In this document: one piece after another, positions 16,940 to 26,308 of the stretch | Numbering within the stretch: position 1 is the first letter of the stretch | How the letters are laid out: each line of letters begins with the position of its first letter | Source: a virus | IMG/VR virus record: IMGVR_UViG_3300045125_000075 | Coordinates: 1 to 36,269 of that record | DNA: 36,269 bases | Reading direction: 5' to 3' (one strand) | Program-made: the position numbers and the translations under genes | Notes under the pieces: model-generated | The model's input: the letters and a program-made list of their open reading frames with translations, nothing else | What the model was told of the DNA's origin: nothing | Databases searched by the model: none

Positions 16940-17043
16940 TTAGGGCGCACCAGGTAAAAGACAGCAAACACCAGCAGCAGCAGAGAGATCGGCACCAGCA
17001 CGATAACCGCCGCTTGGCTGAAGGAATGGAGGGCACTCAGCAT
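16936..17043 (-). CDS. Small transmembrane protein of the lysis cassette (35 aa)
   Basis: Reads MLSALHSFSQAAVIVLVPIS followed by a Leu-rich stretch and the basic end YLVRPK. One transmembrane helix spans most of the protein. Its stop overlaps the amidase ATG. By size and position it could be a second holin, an antiholin or a pinholin-like peptide. Below the size of most gene predictors; the coupling to the endolysin argues it is real. Confidence 0.6.
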   Translation of the reverse strand: MLSALHSFSQAAVIVLVPISLLLLVFAVFYLVRPK

Positions 17044-17052
17044 CGCGGCCAA

Positions 17053-17428
17053 TCATCGGGGCTGAACCTTGCGTGGATTCTTTGCTGCCACTCGCTCACG
17101 TTGTTCCAGCAGGATCGGGCCAGCGCTCACCAGTGCCGCCTTGCCACCCTCCAGCCATCCCGCACCGGTAATGCCGAGAAAAGTCGATTGCCCATCCACT
17201 GTCGTTGAGCACGAGGCCAGCGGCAGCACCGCCAGCAGCAGCGCCAGCAGTTTCACCGCCTGCTCTTGGCGCAGCACATTGATCAGGCCCACCAGCGATA
17301 AACCTGCCGTGGTAATCGCCGCGATTTGTTCTGGTTGCAGCGCGATGCCCAATCCCGTCAGGATCATAAACAGCCCGCGCCAAGTGGAGGACTCACCCAA
17401 TCGGGCAAGTAAGTAGCGTGTTAAACAT
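17053..17428 (-). CDS. Holin-like membrane protein, possibly fused to a lipoprotein
   Basis: The likely start is ATG 17428 (MFNTLLTCPIG) with one frame change; otherwise TTG 17400. The segment ESSTWRGLFMILTGLGIALQ PEQIAAITTAG gives a transmembrane helix plus the PEQ(I/V)AAI motif seen in small phage holins. The frame then continues QAVKLLALLLAVLPLASC, a signal peptide with lipobox LASC, and a soluble tail ending PRKVQPR. Two genes (holin, then a GTG-start lipoprotein resembling an outer-membrane spanin) are more plausible than one chimera, but no stop separates them in the sequence as given. Confidence 0.55.
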
Positions 17429-17462
17429 GCATTTTCATCGTGTTTGTTAAAGGTTCAAAAGT

Positions 17463-17909
17463 TCAGGGGCCTTGAGCCAAGTTTTCGCCATTTCCGCAGT
17501 CATCCGAATTTTGCGGAACAATGCGGAAATGTTCGGCAATCTCCCAGCTCTTACCGTTCTTGCGCGGGCTAGGCAGAATCATGCCGTGCTCGATGTAGTT
17601 CAGCACCGTGCGCTCCGTGATGCCCTCACGCTGCGCCACATCCTTCGTCGTCAGCCAGGTCTTGGCAGAGGTCATTTGCTCATCCAGCTCACCTTTAGCT
17701 TGGCCCACATTCACACTCTGCGTCACCTTGCCACTGCTTTGCAGCGCCAGTTGCATCTTGATCACCGCGATGTCTCGGTCGTGTGTGAGCACCGTGTTAA
17801 CCATCCACACCGAAAACACAGGCATCACCCATAGGGAAAATTTGAAGACCCATGCATGCACCGTCCCCAGTTTGATAATCTCTGTTTGGTCTGACTCCAT
17901 GATGCTCAC
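17463..17909 (-). CDS. Membrane-tethered HTH protein (148 aa)
   Basis: Start GTG 17909, overlapping the upstream stop (GTGA), with AGGAGAG five bases before it. Residues ~18-40 (AWVFKFSLWVMPVFSVWMV) form one transmembrane helix. A helical linker follows, then LTTKDVAQREGITERTVLNY, an excisionase/MerR-type helix-turn-helix with the wing IEHGMILPSPRKNGKSWEIA. The C-terminus is acidic. A phage protein joining a membrane anchor to a DNA-binding domain within the lysis/tail region is unusual. It might be a membrane-sensing regulator or a fusion created by a missing stop. The ORF is intact. Confidence 0.6.
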   Translation of the reverse strand: MSIMESDQTEIIKLGTVHAWVFKFSLWVMPVFSVWMVNTVLTHDRDIAVIKMQLALQSSGKVTQSVNVGQAKGELDEQMTSAKTWLTTKDVAQREGITERTVLNYIEHGMILPSPRKNGKSWEIAEHFRIVPQNSDDCGNGENLAQGP

Positions 17910-18227
17910 GGAAGCTCTCCTTTCATCGGCAACAGACCCAAGTCTGTGAGTTTTGCATAAGGACACACCGGATCAGTGTCGATGTCGTAAGCATAGCAAT
18001 AGGCCCACGGCAGTAGCATCGCTCAAACCTTGAATGGCATTCCAGTGCTCCGGTGTAAATAAACCGGCTGCCCAGTAATGCGTGGCAGGTGCATTCCCCG
18101 TCGGGCTACCCGCTGGCACAAACAATGCTTGAGCCTCAGCCTCCGTCAATGAAAACGGACTTGCCGTTGCCAGCGCCCTAGCGCTCAACAAATGCTCCGC
18201 CAAAATGATGATGACCGCGCGCGTCAT
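17906..18227 (-). CDS. Hypothetical tail-region protein, frameshifted (~106 aa)
   Basis: Start overlaps the LamG-like gene stop by ATGA (18227). It reads MTRAVIIILAEHLLSARALA, FSLTEAEAQALFVPAGSPTG and FTPEHWNAIQGL, then changes frame to LLPWAYCYAYDIDTDPVCPY and ends LGLLPMKGELP at 17906. The DIDTDPVCPYAKLTDLG portion is clearly coding. The SLTEAEAQALFVP stretch resembles small tail-associated or chaperone-like phage proteins, but no family can be named. It is in a chain of overlapping genes, so translation is coupled. Confidence 0.55.
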
Positions 18228-18947
18228 GGTGTTGCAGGGATGGCGGTCGCATACCGCGTGTTAAAATAAGACCACACCGCACTGCGCTGCGTGCTATTCA
18301 GCACACTGTTGTAGAACAACAATTCGCTGATCTCGTAATTCACATACAAACCATCCCCACGCCGGAACAAGCGCATCGGCGCAGCAGCCTTCGAATAATT
18401 TGCCGCCGTGCTGCCATTGCTGTTATCACTCGCACGCAGCGTGCCCGTCGTCGCATTCCCAGTGACACAATAACTGAAGTTGTTCCCCACCGACATCGGT
18501 GCCTTGTGAGATAGCCCCAGGATTGGCATTGATAGCTGCAAACCGAACTTCCAGCGTATTGCACCAAAATGTAGTTACCATCCGGGTCGTAATCGTCAAC
18601 GCTCACCACATTTTGAGCGCCTGTATCACTGATCAATTTGCCAACAAAGAACAATGTCCAATCCGTGCAGGCTCCAAGTGAACTCAGCAAAAGTCCATCA
18701 TCTACCCCATCCGCCTGCACCGCAGGCGCCCGTTGATGCGATTGGTGCGGAAAGTCGGCCTCGCCGTGCCGCTGCTAGTGAAATGGTTTCCGTTGCCGCT
18801 GCGGTCCGTAAACTGACCCACCGGATCGTTATCCAAAAATGTCTCTTGGTTCGCATCCAGCCAGATCAACGGCCCTGCCACTGGCGGCAGGGGTGCTGGC
18901 CGCGTCAAGCGATACACAGGCAAAGCTGGAGACAGGCCGAGCAACAT
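18224..18947 (-). CDS. LamG/concanavalin-like lectin-fold fibre protein, frameshifted (~240 aa)
   Basis: Starts MLLGLSPALPVYRLTRPAPL at 18947. It contains LIWLDANQETFLDNDPVGQF, DRSGNGNHFTSSGTARPTF, DWTLFFVGKLISDTGAQNVV and DGLYVNYEISELLFYNSVLN, the strand order of a LamG-like jelly roll (WLDA, D.SGNGN, G..L.VNG, EI.EL..Y). Two frame changes are needed, at about 18715 and 18535. Such domains bind glycans, and in phages occur in receptor-binding and tail-decorating proteins. The C-terminus QRSAVWSYFNTRYATAIPAT is the usual alpha-helical close of this bacterial family (SDAERQ.V..YL..KY). Confidence 0.7.
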
Positions 18948-18959
18948 GAGATCAGCGGG

Positions 18960-19226
18960 TTAAATGCGGCGGAGATAAGCGCGGACCTTGCCAGCACTCA
19001 GCGTGAAAGCCGTGATGCCTTTGCCATTGTAAAGAATCGTCCCGGCCGGAATGCTGAAACCGGTCATCGCATTACCCGTCGCCGCTGCCTCGGTGAAGGT
19101 GGTGAAGGTGGCAGCTTCCAGCACCTGGATGGCGAAGAAATCCCCCGTCACAACGGAAGTGTCCGTCACCGTTTGCACGCCATTCATGGCTGCGGCATTG
19201 CCAGCTAAATCGGTTGGTCCAGTCAT
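18960..19226 (-). CDS. Small virion decoration-like protein (88 aa)
   Basis: Intact ORF, MTGPTDLAGNAAAMNGVQTV to AGKVRAYLRRI. Thr/Ala/Gly-rich and beta-strand-like, with GFSIPAGTILYNGKGITAFT and LSAGKVRAYL, a pattern of small phage structural proteins in which PAGT..YG.I..(I/F)TLS.G.V.AY repeats form a beta-barrel. Probably a tail-fibre adaptor or decoration protein. Lies 12 bases upstream of the LamG-like gene and 12 downstream of the neck protein gene. Confidence 0.6.
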   Translation of the reverse strand: MTGPTDLAGNAAAMNGVQTVTDTSVVTGDFFAIQVLEAATFTTFTEAAATGNAMTGFSIPAGTILYNGKGITAFTLSAGKVRAYLRRI

Positions 19227-19238
19227 AAAGATACGTCG

Positions 19239-19944
19239 TTAAGTGTTCAGTGAAGTGTTTTCGTAGCGCAGCGCCACCTGTTCGAGTTGGCGCTCCATCA
19301 GTTGGATCAAACCCACTCGGCTTTGATCCTGTCCCGCCCACCCCGCAGGCTTGCCGCCACAGCGGTGCGGATGGGAATATTCAGAAAGGCGGGCACTTTC
19401 AGCGCCACCCAGCGGTTCGCCGCCAGATCCGCAGCAAAAGTGCCGCTCGTGTGTGCCGTCAGGCAGTAATAGCAATCATTGCCCTGGAGGCGTATATCCC
19501 CCACCGCGTAACTCGTCGCCGTCACCCAAGCCGTGTTCTCAAACACCGGCGGTGCTTCAATGTATTCCACAAACACCGTCGCAGGAATATCATTGCCACG
19601 CAGCACCACCCCCGCATTTGTGATTTGATATTCAAACGGCCTCGGCTGATCACTCGTATGCGGATGATTGCGCGTCACACGCAGCACACGGCTCACACCA
19701 AAGTAACCACTGCTCACCGCATCCAGATCCACGATCTGGTTCGTCACCACACGGCTGTCCACACGCGTCAGATCCGGCCAGCCCAGGCTCATCCATGGAT
19801 ATGCCATATCAAGGCTAAATTGATGCCCGCCGTCACCTGCGCCAGCCGCACCGCATCGGTCACGGTGCCCTCAGCGATGTCCACCATGATCCCATCCCGC
19901 AGCGTCTTGAAGGCGAGGGTCCTCACGCGGCCACCCCAGTCCAT
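19239..19944 (-). CDS. Head-tail connector/neck-like protein, frameshifted (~235 aa)
   Basis: Starts MDWGGRVRTLAFKTLRDGIM at 19944, two bases after the upstream stop. It reads VDIAEGTVTDAVRLAQVTAG, then in another frame LDMAYPWMSLGWPDLTRVDS, EYQITNAGVVLRGNDIPATV and TSYAVGDIRLQGNDCYYCLT, finishing in a third frame QSRVGLIQLMERQLEQVALR. The segment AYP..FPWP(E)LT at the start of a middle domain is common in podovirus neck proteins, and TSYAVGD..Y..G..YYC...HTSG is a carbohydrate-binding (CBM5/12-like) strand pattern. Position after the head genes suits a tail-adaptor that also carries a surface domain. Confidence 0.55.
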
Positions 19945-19946
19945 AC

Positions 19947-20352
19947 TTACTGCCCAGCACGATGCCCTGGCGTTCGCTTTGCATTTGTGGCGTCCAGCCG
20001 CTGCGCCGGTTTCGCGCTGCGATACCGAACCGCAAACTGAGGATTATCCCGCAGGAAATCGTTCACAAACTCTCGATGCCGCCAGAGGTTGCTCTCCCCC
20101 ATCGCCCGGCCTTTATGCAGCCAGTAGAAATACGAGGCCGCAGGCACATCCGCCATCACACGCCCCATGCCATCCACCGCCGCGCTTTCCAGCCGCGTGC
20201 AGGCCCTCCGCCATCCGGTTCTGCTGCATCTGCACCATCACCTTCTCCCGCTCCCACCCCAGCCGAAATTCGTCTTCCACCGCTTGCACGAGCTCGTGCC
20301 CGCCGACAGCGGCAATCGAATCCAAAAACGTCTCTGTGTGGGCCTCAGTCAT
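19947..20352 (-). CDS. Hypothetical head-region protein, frameshifted (~134 aa)
   Basis: Starts MTEAHTETFLDSIAAVGGHE at 20352, continues EREKVMVQMQQNRMAEGLHA, and after a frame change near 20190 gives DGMGRVMADVPAASYFYWLH, ESNLWRHREFVNDFLRDNPQ and a basic C-terminus. Helical and positively charged at the end. The ASYFYWLHKGR..G...W.D.EF..DFLRDNP motif looks like a head-completion or connector-associated protein of Verrucomicrobia phages, but that rests on pattern memory and context. Ends just before the neck gene. Confidence 0.5.
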
Positions 20353-20481
20353 CGTGATGATAAAAATGAAAAATCCCGCCTCACCCTCGAACGGCCCCGG
20401 TCACATGAAGAACCGAGACCGCCCGAGGTGTGTGTGCCGCCATAGCAAACCAGGCGGAAGCAGGGTGTAACTGACTTCGCT
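20353..20481 (-). other. Intergenic spacer with imperfect hairpin
   Basis: 129 bases between two structural genes. Read on the minus strand, CCTCG and GGTC segments can pair with GACC and CGAGG around a 14-base loop (about 20390-20435), followed after ~10 bases by ATTTTTCATTTTT. This is a possible weak terminator; nothing else is evident. Confidence 0.3.
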
Positions 20482-20968
20482 TTAGCTCAGGTCAGCCACG
20501 TCAATGAGTAGCAAGAACACATCAGCGACCCCTGCGGTAATGTTTGACGGGGCACCCGTGGCCGCTTGTGTGGTGAAACGCACGCAAAGGCCCGTGCTCG
20601 AAGTGCCAGTCGTCGCAGCCGCAGGCACGCCATTGGCGTTGATCACGCCAGCCGTTAGCGCCGTGGTGGCCGCAATGCTCAGCGCCGGGTTCGCCGTCGT
20701 GCCGAGGCTGATCGTCAGCGTGCCCGTCGTGGTAAACGCGGTGCTAATGTCAATCGTGCAGCGGTTCATGATCCAGCGCGCAGGGGTATTCCCCACTGTG
20801 ACCGTGACTGTATCGCCTGGGTAGTCCAAGCAGCGTTGTTCAGGATGTCAAACGGGATGCGGAACCAGTGTGAGTAACCCGTGTGGGCTTGTTGTTCCGA
20901 CGAAAGCTGCTCCATGCGGATGTTGCGAGTCGCGCTGGTAGCAGTAGAGTAACAGGAATGTCAGGCAT
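20482..20968 (-). CDS. Capsid-associated structural protein, frameshifted (~160 aa)
   Basis: Starts MPDIPVT at 20968, then a frame change gives YSTATSATRNIRMEQLSSEQ and SHWFRIPFDILNNAAW, and another gives DYPGDTVTVTVGNTPARWIM to DVFLLLIDVADLS at 20482. The Thr/Val/Ala-rich C-terminal half is a beta-sandwich-like structural domain. The location directly after the major capsid gene and its terminator fits a minor capsid, decoration or head-completion protein. No named family. Confidence 0.55.
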
Positions 20969-21001
20969 GATAGTGTCCTTTCAGAAATGAAGATGTAATG
21001 A

Positions 21002-21050
21002 ATTGAAAAAGAGAGAAAAGCCGGGGTGGAGAGCCAAAGCCCTCCACCCC
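21002..21050 (-). terminator. Rho-independent terminator after the capsid gene
   Basis: A perfect 9-bp stem GGGGTGGAG/CTCCACCCC (21023-21031 with 21042-21050) with a 10-base loop begins ten bases past the MCP stop. On the minus strand it is followed by a pyrimidine run CTTTTCTCTCTTTTTC. It would limit read-through from the highly expressed capsid gene to the tail genes. Confidence 0.75.
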
Positions 21051-21059
21051 AGTTCGAGA

Positions 21060-22058
21060 TTAGCTTGTTGCGCGGAAAGCAGCCAAGCCACGCGGGTTCT
21101 TCACGCAGAGTCCCACAATGGCGCTCAGCACCCCACGCGGGCCGCCACCCAGATCCGGCAGCGGATCATACTTCACCGGCTGTTGGTAGCGCAGCTCCAG
21201 CATATCCATGTCCAGCGCGTAACCGCGTTGTGGCACGTTTGCTCCGGTGGCATAGTTCCAAGCCAAAAAAGTCGAAAGCACCAGCTCATAGGTGCCAAAG
21301 TCACCCGTGAAAATCTGGATGTTATCGAGCCACTTGCCTTCATCGCCGCGAAGGCTGCGCTTGATCGCAGTATCGGAGCCCTGCGCAGGTTGGTAGCCCA
21401 CCATCGTGGTGAACTGCTTCTTCAGCGCGGTGCCGCAAACAAGCATGTAAGTGGTTTCTTTGCCCACTTCACGGAATTGGCTTTCCATGACGTTATTGAC
21501 TGCCGCCGTGGTCAGCGAAGCCATAGCCGTGCTGTTGATGCTGGTCGAGGGCGTGCGGAAAAGCACATCCACCGGCAGCGTCGTTTGTGCGGTGTTGCTG
21601 ATCCACGAGCCAAGGCCGTGACCGCGATAGCCCAAGGTGCCATCATCGGCGCGGGCCACGTTGTCACTGCTGAAAGCGGCTTCCATGTCACGCTTCAGCT
21701 CGATCTGTTTCTTGATGATGGCCTTCGCCATCTCCTTTTTCAGACCGATGCCAGCCACGTCAGACAGGTTGGAGCGCTTGCTCACCTTGGGCAGTCGGCG
21801 AAACTCCTCGGTGTAGTTCGAGAGAAGGCGGCGGTTTTCAGCAGCATCCTCCGTGGTGGAAACATCTGAACCATCCGGCACACCGCCCACTTGCGGCGCA
21901 GCATAAGCATCCGCTTGCCAAGAGAAAAGACTGTTGGCAGGGTCGGAGCCCTTCTTGATGGAGGTGATGATGGGAGTGGACTTTGCATCCACGACGGCAA
22001 TGACATCGGAGAGCGATTCACGCTTACCGACTTGTATACGTTCAAAGGTTTGAGGCAT
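21060..22058 (-). CDS. Major capsid protein, SU10/DUF5309-like (332 aa)
   Basis: Forms the icosahedral shell. Unbroken ORF opening MPQTFERIQVGKRESLSDVI, followed by TPIITSIKKGSDPANSLFSW, QADAYAAPQVGGVPDGSDVS, an acidic-basic helix KKEMAKAIIKKQIELKRDME AAF, and later DIQIF-like strands (WLDNIQIFTGDFGTYELVLS). The VGKRE.LSD.I, TPI.TSI.KG......FEWQ and ELKRDMEAA..S signatures are those of the HK97-fold SU10 major capsid family. Length is in the normal range. It follows scaffold and portal genes. Being one of the few long genes without an indel, it is a useful anchor for phylogeny. Confidence 0.88.
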   Translation of the reverse strand: MPQTFERIQVGKRESLSDVIAVVDAKSTPIITSIKKGSDPANSLFSWQADAYAAPQVGGVPDGSDVSTTEDAAENRRLLSNYTEEFRRLPKVSKRSNLSDVAGIGLKKEMAKAIIKKQIELKRDMEAAFSSDNVARADDGTLGYRGHGLGSWISNTAQTTLPVDVLFRTPSTSINSTAMASLTTAAVNNVMESQFREVGKETTYMLVCGTALKKQFTTMVGYQPAQGSDTAIKRSLRGDEGKWLDNIQIFTGDFGTYELVLSTFLAWNYATGANVPQRGYALDMDMLELRYQQPVKYDPLPDLGGGPRGVLSAIVGLCVKNPRGLAAFRATS

Positions 22059-22089
22059 TAGGATTTCCTTTCGAAAAGGGTATTGGGCT

Positions 22090-23264
22090 TTACATGCCGG
22101 GATGGTCTTCGAGCATCGCCATTGCGGCTTCTTCCGCTGCGCTGCTATCCCCCCGGTTCAGCCGATCCAGAAAGCTCTCTCCTCCAGTGCTGTGTGTGGC
22201 ACTGCGCCGCGGTGCGGGCGGTGCGGTCGAGACAGTAGGACGTGCGCTAGCAGCAGGCTTCGCCTTCTCAGCGGCAGCAGCGGGCTTGGCTCCGCGCTTC
22301 GTCAGGAAGTATTCGCCTGTCTCCACCAGCTTACCGATGGCCAGCCTACCCAGCAGCAGTGCCTTGTTTGGCAGGGCATTCAGGGCAGGGGTCTCCTTCA
22401 CCAGATCCAGCACGATGCCGTTGTGGCGGGCCTTGGCATCAAAGACGAAGGGTATTTCACCTTCGCTCGTGCCTCAGCTTCCGCGCTGATCTTCAACGCG
22501 TTCCGTGCTTTGTCTGCCAGCTTCACATTCGCTCGTGCTCCGCGCAGGTAGTCACGCAGTTGCTGCCGCGTGAAATCCCGCTCCTGGCCGTCGTGCGTGG
22601 CGAGGGTGTAAACCTCCTGCACTTCATCCAGTAAGGACTCTACATAATCGGCAAACTGCTGCTGCTGATCCTCGAGCTTTGCCACCTCATCGGCAGATTT
22701 CGCCTCCGCATAAATGCCGAGATCCGGCATCACCGTGGGCGTCGTCTCCAGCGTGGAAAGCTTGCGTTGCAGCTCCGCCTTTTCATCGGCGAGCGCTTTA
22801 AGCTGGGCCTCAAGCTCACGCTTCTTCTCGCGTTGCTTGAAGTTTTCCTTTTTCAGCGCTGCCACTTCAGGGGCGTCGTCATCGGAAGGAGTGTCATCGT
22901 CGTCTGTCTCGGCCGCGCCGTCCGCCTCACCAGCGCCTGCGGCTTCATCGTCATCGCCCAAAACAGGGGCGTCGTCGTTGAAAGCCTCATCAGCTTGTGT
23001 TGAGGTAGTTTCGGGTTTGGCTTGGGTGCCTTCATCGGGCGCGGACTTCGCGGCTTGCTTTTCCGTGTCAGGCTCGTCCATGTCGATGCCTGCCAGTTCA
23101 GCAGCCAGTTGTTCCGCCGCTTGCATGTCGGCGCGTGTTGATTCAGCAAGCTCAACACTTGGCTCGGCACGCCGTCCCGACGGCGCACGCCCTGCCGCAT
23201 CAGCGGCCTGGCTGGGTGTAACGGGAGCCGCAGAAGCGGCGGATGGTGCGGATTTCTTCGCCAT
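22090..23264 (-). CDS. Capsid scaffolding protein, frameshifted (~390 aa)
   Basis: Starts MAKKSAPSAASAAPVTPSQA at 23264. An Ala/Pro/Ser-rich N-terminus leads into an acidic stretch (DDDEAAGAGEADGAAETDDD) and then a strong coiled coil (ALKKENFKQREKKRELEAQL). A second helical region contains LEDQQQQFADYVESLLDEVQ. After a frame change near 22405 the protein ends GESFLDRLNRGDSSAAEEAA MAMLEDHPGM. Acidic low-complexity plus coiled coil between portal and major capsid genes is typical of phage scaffold proteins, which assemble the procapsid and leave before packaging. Family not identifiable from sequence alone. Confidence 0.75.
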
Positions 23265-23321
23265 AACAATGGCCACGCCCTGCGCAGCCACCGCCACCAA
23301 CTCACACCACCACCACCCCGG

Positions 23322-23400
23322 CAATCATCCGCGTTTCATCCGTGCGCTCTCCGTGTCGCATCCGTGCGCGTTTGTGTTTGTTTGTGCTTATCGGTGCCCT
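23322..23400 (-). repeat. Degenerate tandem repeats CACGGATG-type
   Basis: In the 148-base gap between the 89-residue gene and the scaffold gene, the minus strand carries GCGCACGGATG twice, ACGCGGATGA once, and CACAAACAAACACAAACG. Short repeats of ACGGATG/CACAAA form occur between genes of many environmental bacteria. No stem-loop or T-run is present. Confidence 0.4.
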
Positions 23401-23412
23401 GTTTGTAAGGCC

Positions 23413-23682
23413 TCATTCCCGCCGCTCGCTCACCAGCATTTCCTTGAGGTCTTCTCGCAGTTTGCGCAGGGCTTTGGCAGCTCCACAGGCTTCATCGCGG
23501 TCAGTGTCCTTTTTGTCTTCAGCGTCTTGATGCGCTAGGCCGATGTGATACTCGATCCACGAGATCGCGGCTCGCAGCTCGGGCATGCCGGCCTTGCCCG
23601 CCAGCACTTTCCGGCACTCGTCCTCCGTCAGGCTACCGCCCTCCACAATCGTCTCAATGATCATGCACATGACCTCCTTCAT
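23413..23682 (-). CDS. Small head-region protein (89 aa)
   Basis: Intact; the ATG at 23682 overlaps the portal stop (ATGA). It opens MKEVMCMIIETIVEGGSLTE and ends with a charged helix AAKALRKLREDLKEMLVSER RE. Entirely helical with an acidic-basic pattern, no cysteine pairs or membrane segment. Genes of this size between portal and scaffold are often assembly cofactors. No family recognised. Confidence 0.6.
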   Translation of the reverse strand: MKEVMCMIIETIVEGGSLTEDECRKVLAGKAGMPELRAAISWIEYHIGLAHQDAEDKKDTDRDEACGAAKALRKLREDLKEMLVSERRE

Positions 23683-25981
23683 GGCTCGCGCTCATCTGCT
23701 GCTGCATCTGCTCGCGTCGCCGTCGGTGTCGTCACCGTCGGCTCCCAGCCAGTCGCACCGATGCGGGCATTATCCTGCTGCGTCAGGTCAAACTCCCATT
23801 TTTGCAGACCGCGCGTTGACCGCCTCGGCAAAGGCGGGATCAGTCTGGTATTGCGTGGCGGCCTTGGCGTTGCGTTGCAGCTCGCGCTTGCAGCGCTTCG
23901 AGGCGCACGCGGGCATTGGCTCCTTCCGGCGGCACGGTCTCGATGCCGAGCATGCAGCTTGCCGAGCGCGGTGCGTTCCTCCTCCACTTCCTGCTGGCTC
24001 TTGGCCTGGGCATCGAGCATGGCGATGTCTGCCAGATTCGGATCGATGGCACTGAGCTTCCAGCGGGTGAGGGCCACATCGTTGAGCACGCCGCTGCGGT
24101 CTGTCTGAAAGGCCTGATTGATGGCCTCCAGCGCTTGCTCACATATTCGGTGTCCAGGCTGCGCACGTCAAAGGTGAGGTGCAGATCGTATTGCCCGGCG
24201 ATTTCCTCCCGCGTGACGCGGTAGGGCATGGGGCCGCTGCCGATGACACGGCTGACTTGGATCGGGCTCATGTATTGCTGATCCAGGCTGAGCACTCGCA
24301 GGAGCACCTCACGGCAAGAAGTGAGAAAGCAGTTGACCAAGCCATTGTCTTTGCAATTGCACCTTGCCGAGGTGGCAGCTCACGATGCTCCAGGCCGATG
24401 AGATTGGCTGCATCGCGGCGCAGATTGGACTCCATCACTAAGCTGGCTTGATCCAGCGCGGGCACGCGCAAGAACTCGGTGTCGTCTCCACTGCTGGCAG
24501 GGATCTTGGTGCCGGGCTTCAAATCCCAGCGGCCCTGATTGCCGGCCACGCGGCGCGGATTCACGCGGGCCGGTGGCATGGTGGCCAGCGCGGTGCGGTC
24601 CAGATTGCTGTCTTGCAGGTTCTTGATCTGCTGCTGCGTGCTGGCCAGCAGCTCGGGCTCGCCGCGTGCCTGCCAGATGGCGCGGGTCTTCCACTCGCGC
24701 CGGAAATCCACAAAGCATCCGCCCTCGTGCCAGTAATCCACCAGCCGGTCCAGGCCGATGAGCGTGTGCCCGGCGTCATCTTCGAGGTCGGGGCGGAGCA
24801 CGATCTCTTGCAGGCCCGGGATGCCGTCTTCGTCCACCGCTTTGACGTAAAGGTGAAAGCACTCGTAGGCCTCGCCCTCGCGCTCCAGCCTGCGGTTCAG
24901 GCTTTCATGGGTGCGCCCGTTGGGAATGCGATTGATGAGGTTGCTCAGGTTGCGCTCCAGTTGCCCGCTTTCCAGCACGGGGCTGGGCTGCGCGGCGATC
25001 ATGCGCGTCGATGAACTCTTGGCTCCAGCCTTCGTTCACCTTGGCCCGCAGATCGGGCTCGCTCGAGCCTCACCACCATGGCCACCCAGGGCGCATCCGT
25101 CACGTCGTCAATCCAGCGCGGGTAAACCACATCCACTCCCGGCGTGAGAGCCCGCACGGTGGGACGGCCAGGCTTGGCCACGGGCAGGCGAAACTCTGCC
25201 ACGCCCTCGGCGCGGATGTCCTTCACGATCTGCCGTGCCCGCCGCTCGCTGATCGTCGGGTATTGCCGCCGCACCAGCGCCTCGATCTCAGGGCTGCGCC
25301 CTTCGGCATCGAGCGCATCCAGCACGGTGGCCAGGCTGCTCTCCTGAATCAGCACCGGCCTGCTGCTCATCCGCAGGCTGCCCCGTAATGGCTTGCAGCG
25401 CCATCAGGCCTTCCTCGGCCAGCATCGCGGCCAGCTGTTCCTTCGCTCAGCCGCTCGCGTCCCGTGGTCCACTCCTGACTCCAGCCGACATGCATGACGG
25501 CGTGACCAAAGATGCGCGTCCATTGCGCGGCAAAGTTGAGTTCCCGCCACAGCTCCGCACGCAGCCGTTGCTTCACCTCGTAGTTGAGCAGCGTCTGCAC
25601 ACGACCGGCCGCATCCACATCGTTGGCTTCCATCGCCATCACGCGCAGATCACGTGCTGAAAAAGCTGCTCACTTGCAGGCAGGCCACCTCATCCATCAG
25701 CGGCGTCAATGAGACGCGACCTCGAATCCGCTGCGCCATCCCAGGGGAAAATGCGCTCGTTGTAGTTCTTCTCCCACTTGCGCCCATCGTCGCTTTGTCC
25801 GCTCCACATGGACAGCATGGCCTCCTCGTTGTTGCGGGCCTGCGCCAGCCATGAGCCGATGTCGGTCAGCTCTTGGTTGAGCTCACTCGATCACTCGATT
25901 GACCGGTAGGCTGGGGGTGCGTGTGGCATTGTCAGGCTGCACCGTGTCGCGGGCCAGCTCGTGCAGGGTCAGGATCATCAT
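23679..25981 (-). CDS. Portal protein, heavily frameshifted (~765 aa)
   Basis: Forms the dodecameric vertex for DNA passage. Starts at ATG 25981 or 25978 (MILTLHELARDTVQP), directly after an in-frame TGA. Successive frames give NYNERIFPWDGAADSRSRLI, PLMDEVACLQVSSFF, MAMEANDVDAAGRVQTLLNY and QWTRIFGHAVMHVGWSQEW, the N-terminal wing/stem pattern of portal proteins. Later come YECFHLYVKAVDEDGIPGLQ, YVSK-type helices and a long C-terminal helix DIAMLDAQAKSQQEVEEER, ending TRADAAADEREP. Eight or more indels. Position between terminase and scaffold and the large size agree with podovirus portals. Confidence 0.75.
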
Positions 25982-26073
25982 TCATAGCGGGTCATAGGGT
26001 AGCCCGCCGGTGCCATGGAACGGCACACACACACCGCATGATGCGTGAAGCAGCGGGCTTTGTCAATCTTCTG

Positions 26074-26308
26074 TCAGCCATCCAGCAGCTCCAGCACCCG
26101 CACGCGCACATAAAGCGGGCGCACGCGGCCGGGGTAGTATTTGCGCACGCCATCGGCTTGCAGCAGTTTGTTCAGCAGGCGACGCGGCACGCCGATTTCC
26201 TCGGCGATCGTCATCGACCTGTTTGCGCGTGAGCAGCTTTTGACTGTGCGCTGCACAGCAGCTGCGCTTCAAAGTGACGGCATGGGGATGGCGAGGTATC
26301 TGGCTCAT
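26074..26308 (-). CDS. Small HTH DNA-binding protein, frameshifted (~78 aa)
   Basis: Starts MSQIPRHPHAVTLKRSCCAA at 26308, continues HSQKLLTRKQV, then in the next frame MTIAEEIGVPRRLLNKLLQA and a wing-like DGVRKYYPGRVRPLYVRVRV LELLDG. The AEEIGVPRRLLNKLL helices with a tyrosine/arginine-rich wing are those of a small winged HTH, similar in outline to Xis or to terminase-associated HTH proteins. It lies between the terminase and portal genes, which is more in keeping with a packaging-related role than with excision. Confidence 0.5.

Noticed and set aside
19250-20470. 406-codon plus-strand ORF
   Set aside because: Antisense to two structural genes; Arg/His/Pro/Ser-rich with no domain pattern and no start signal.
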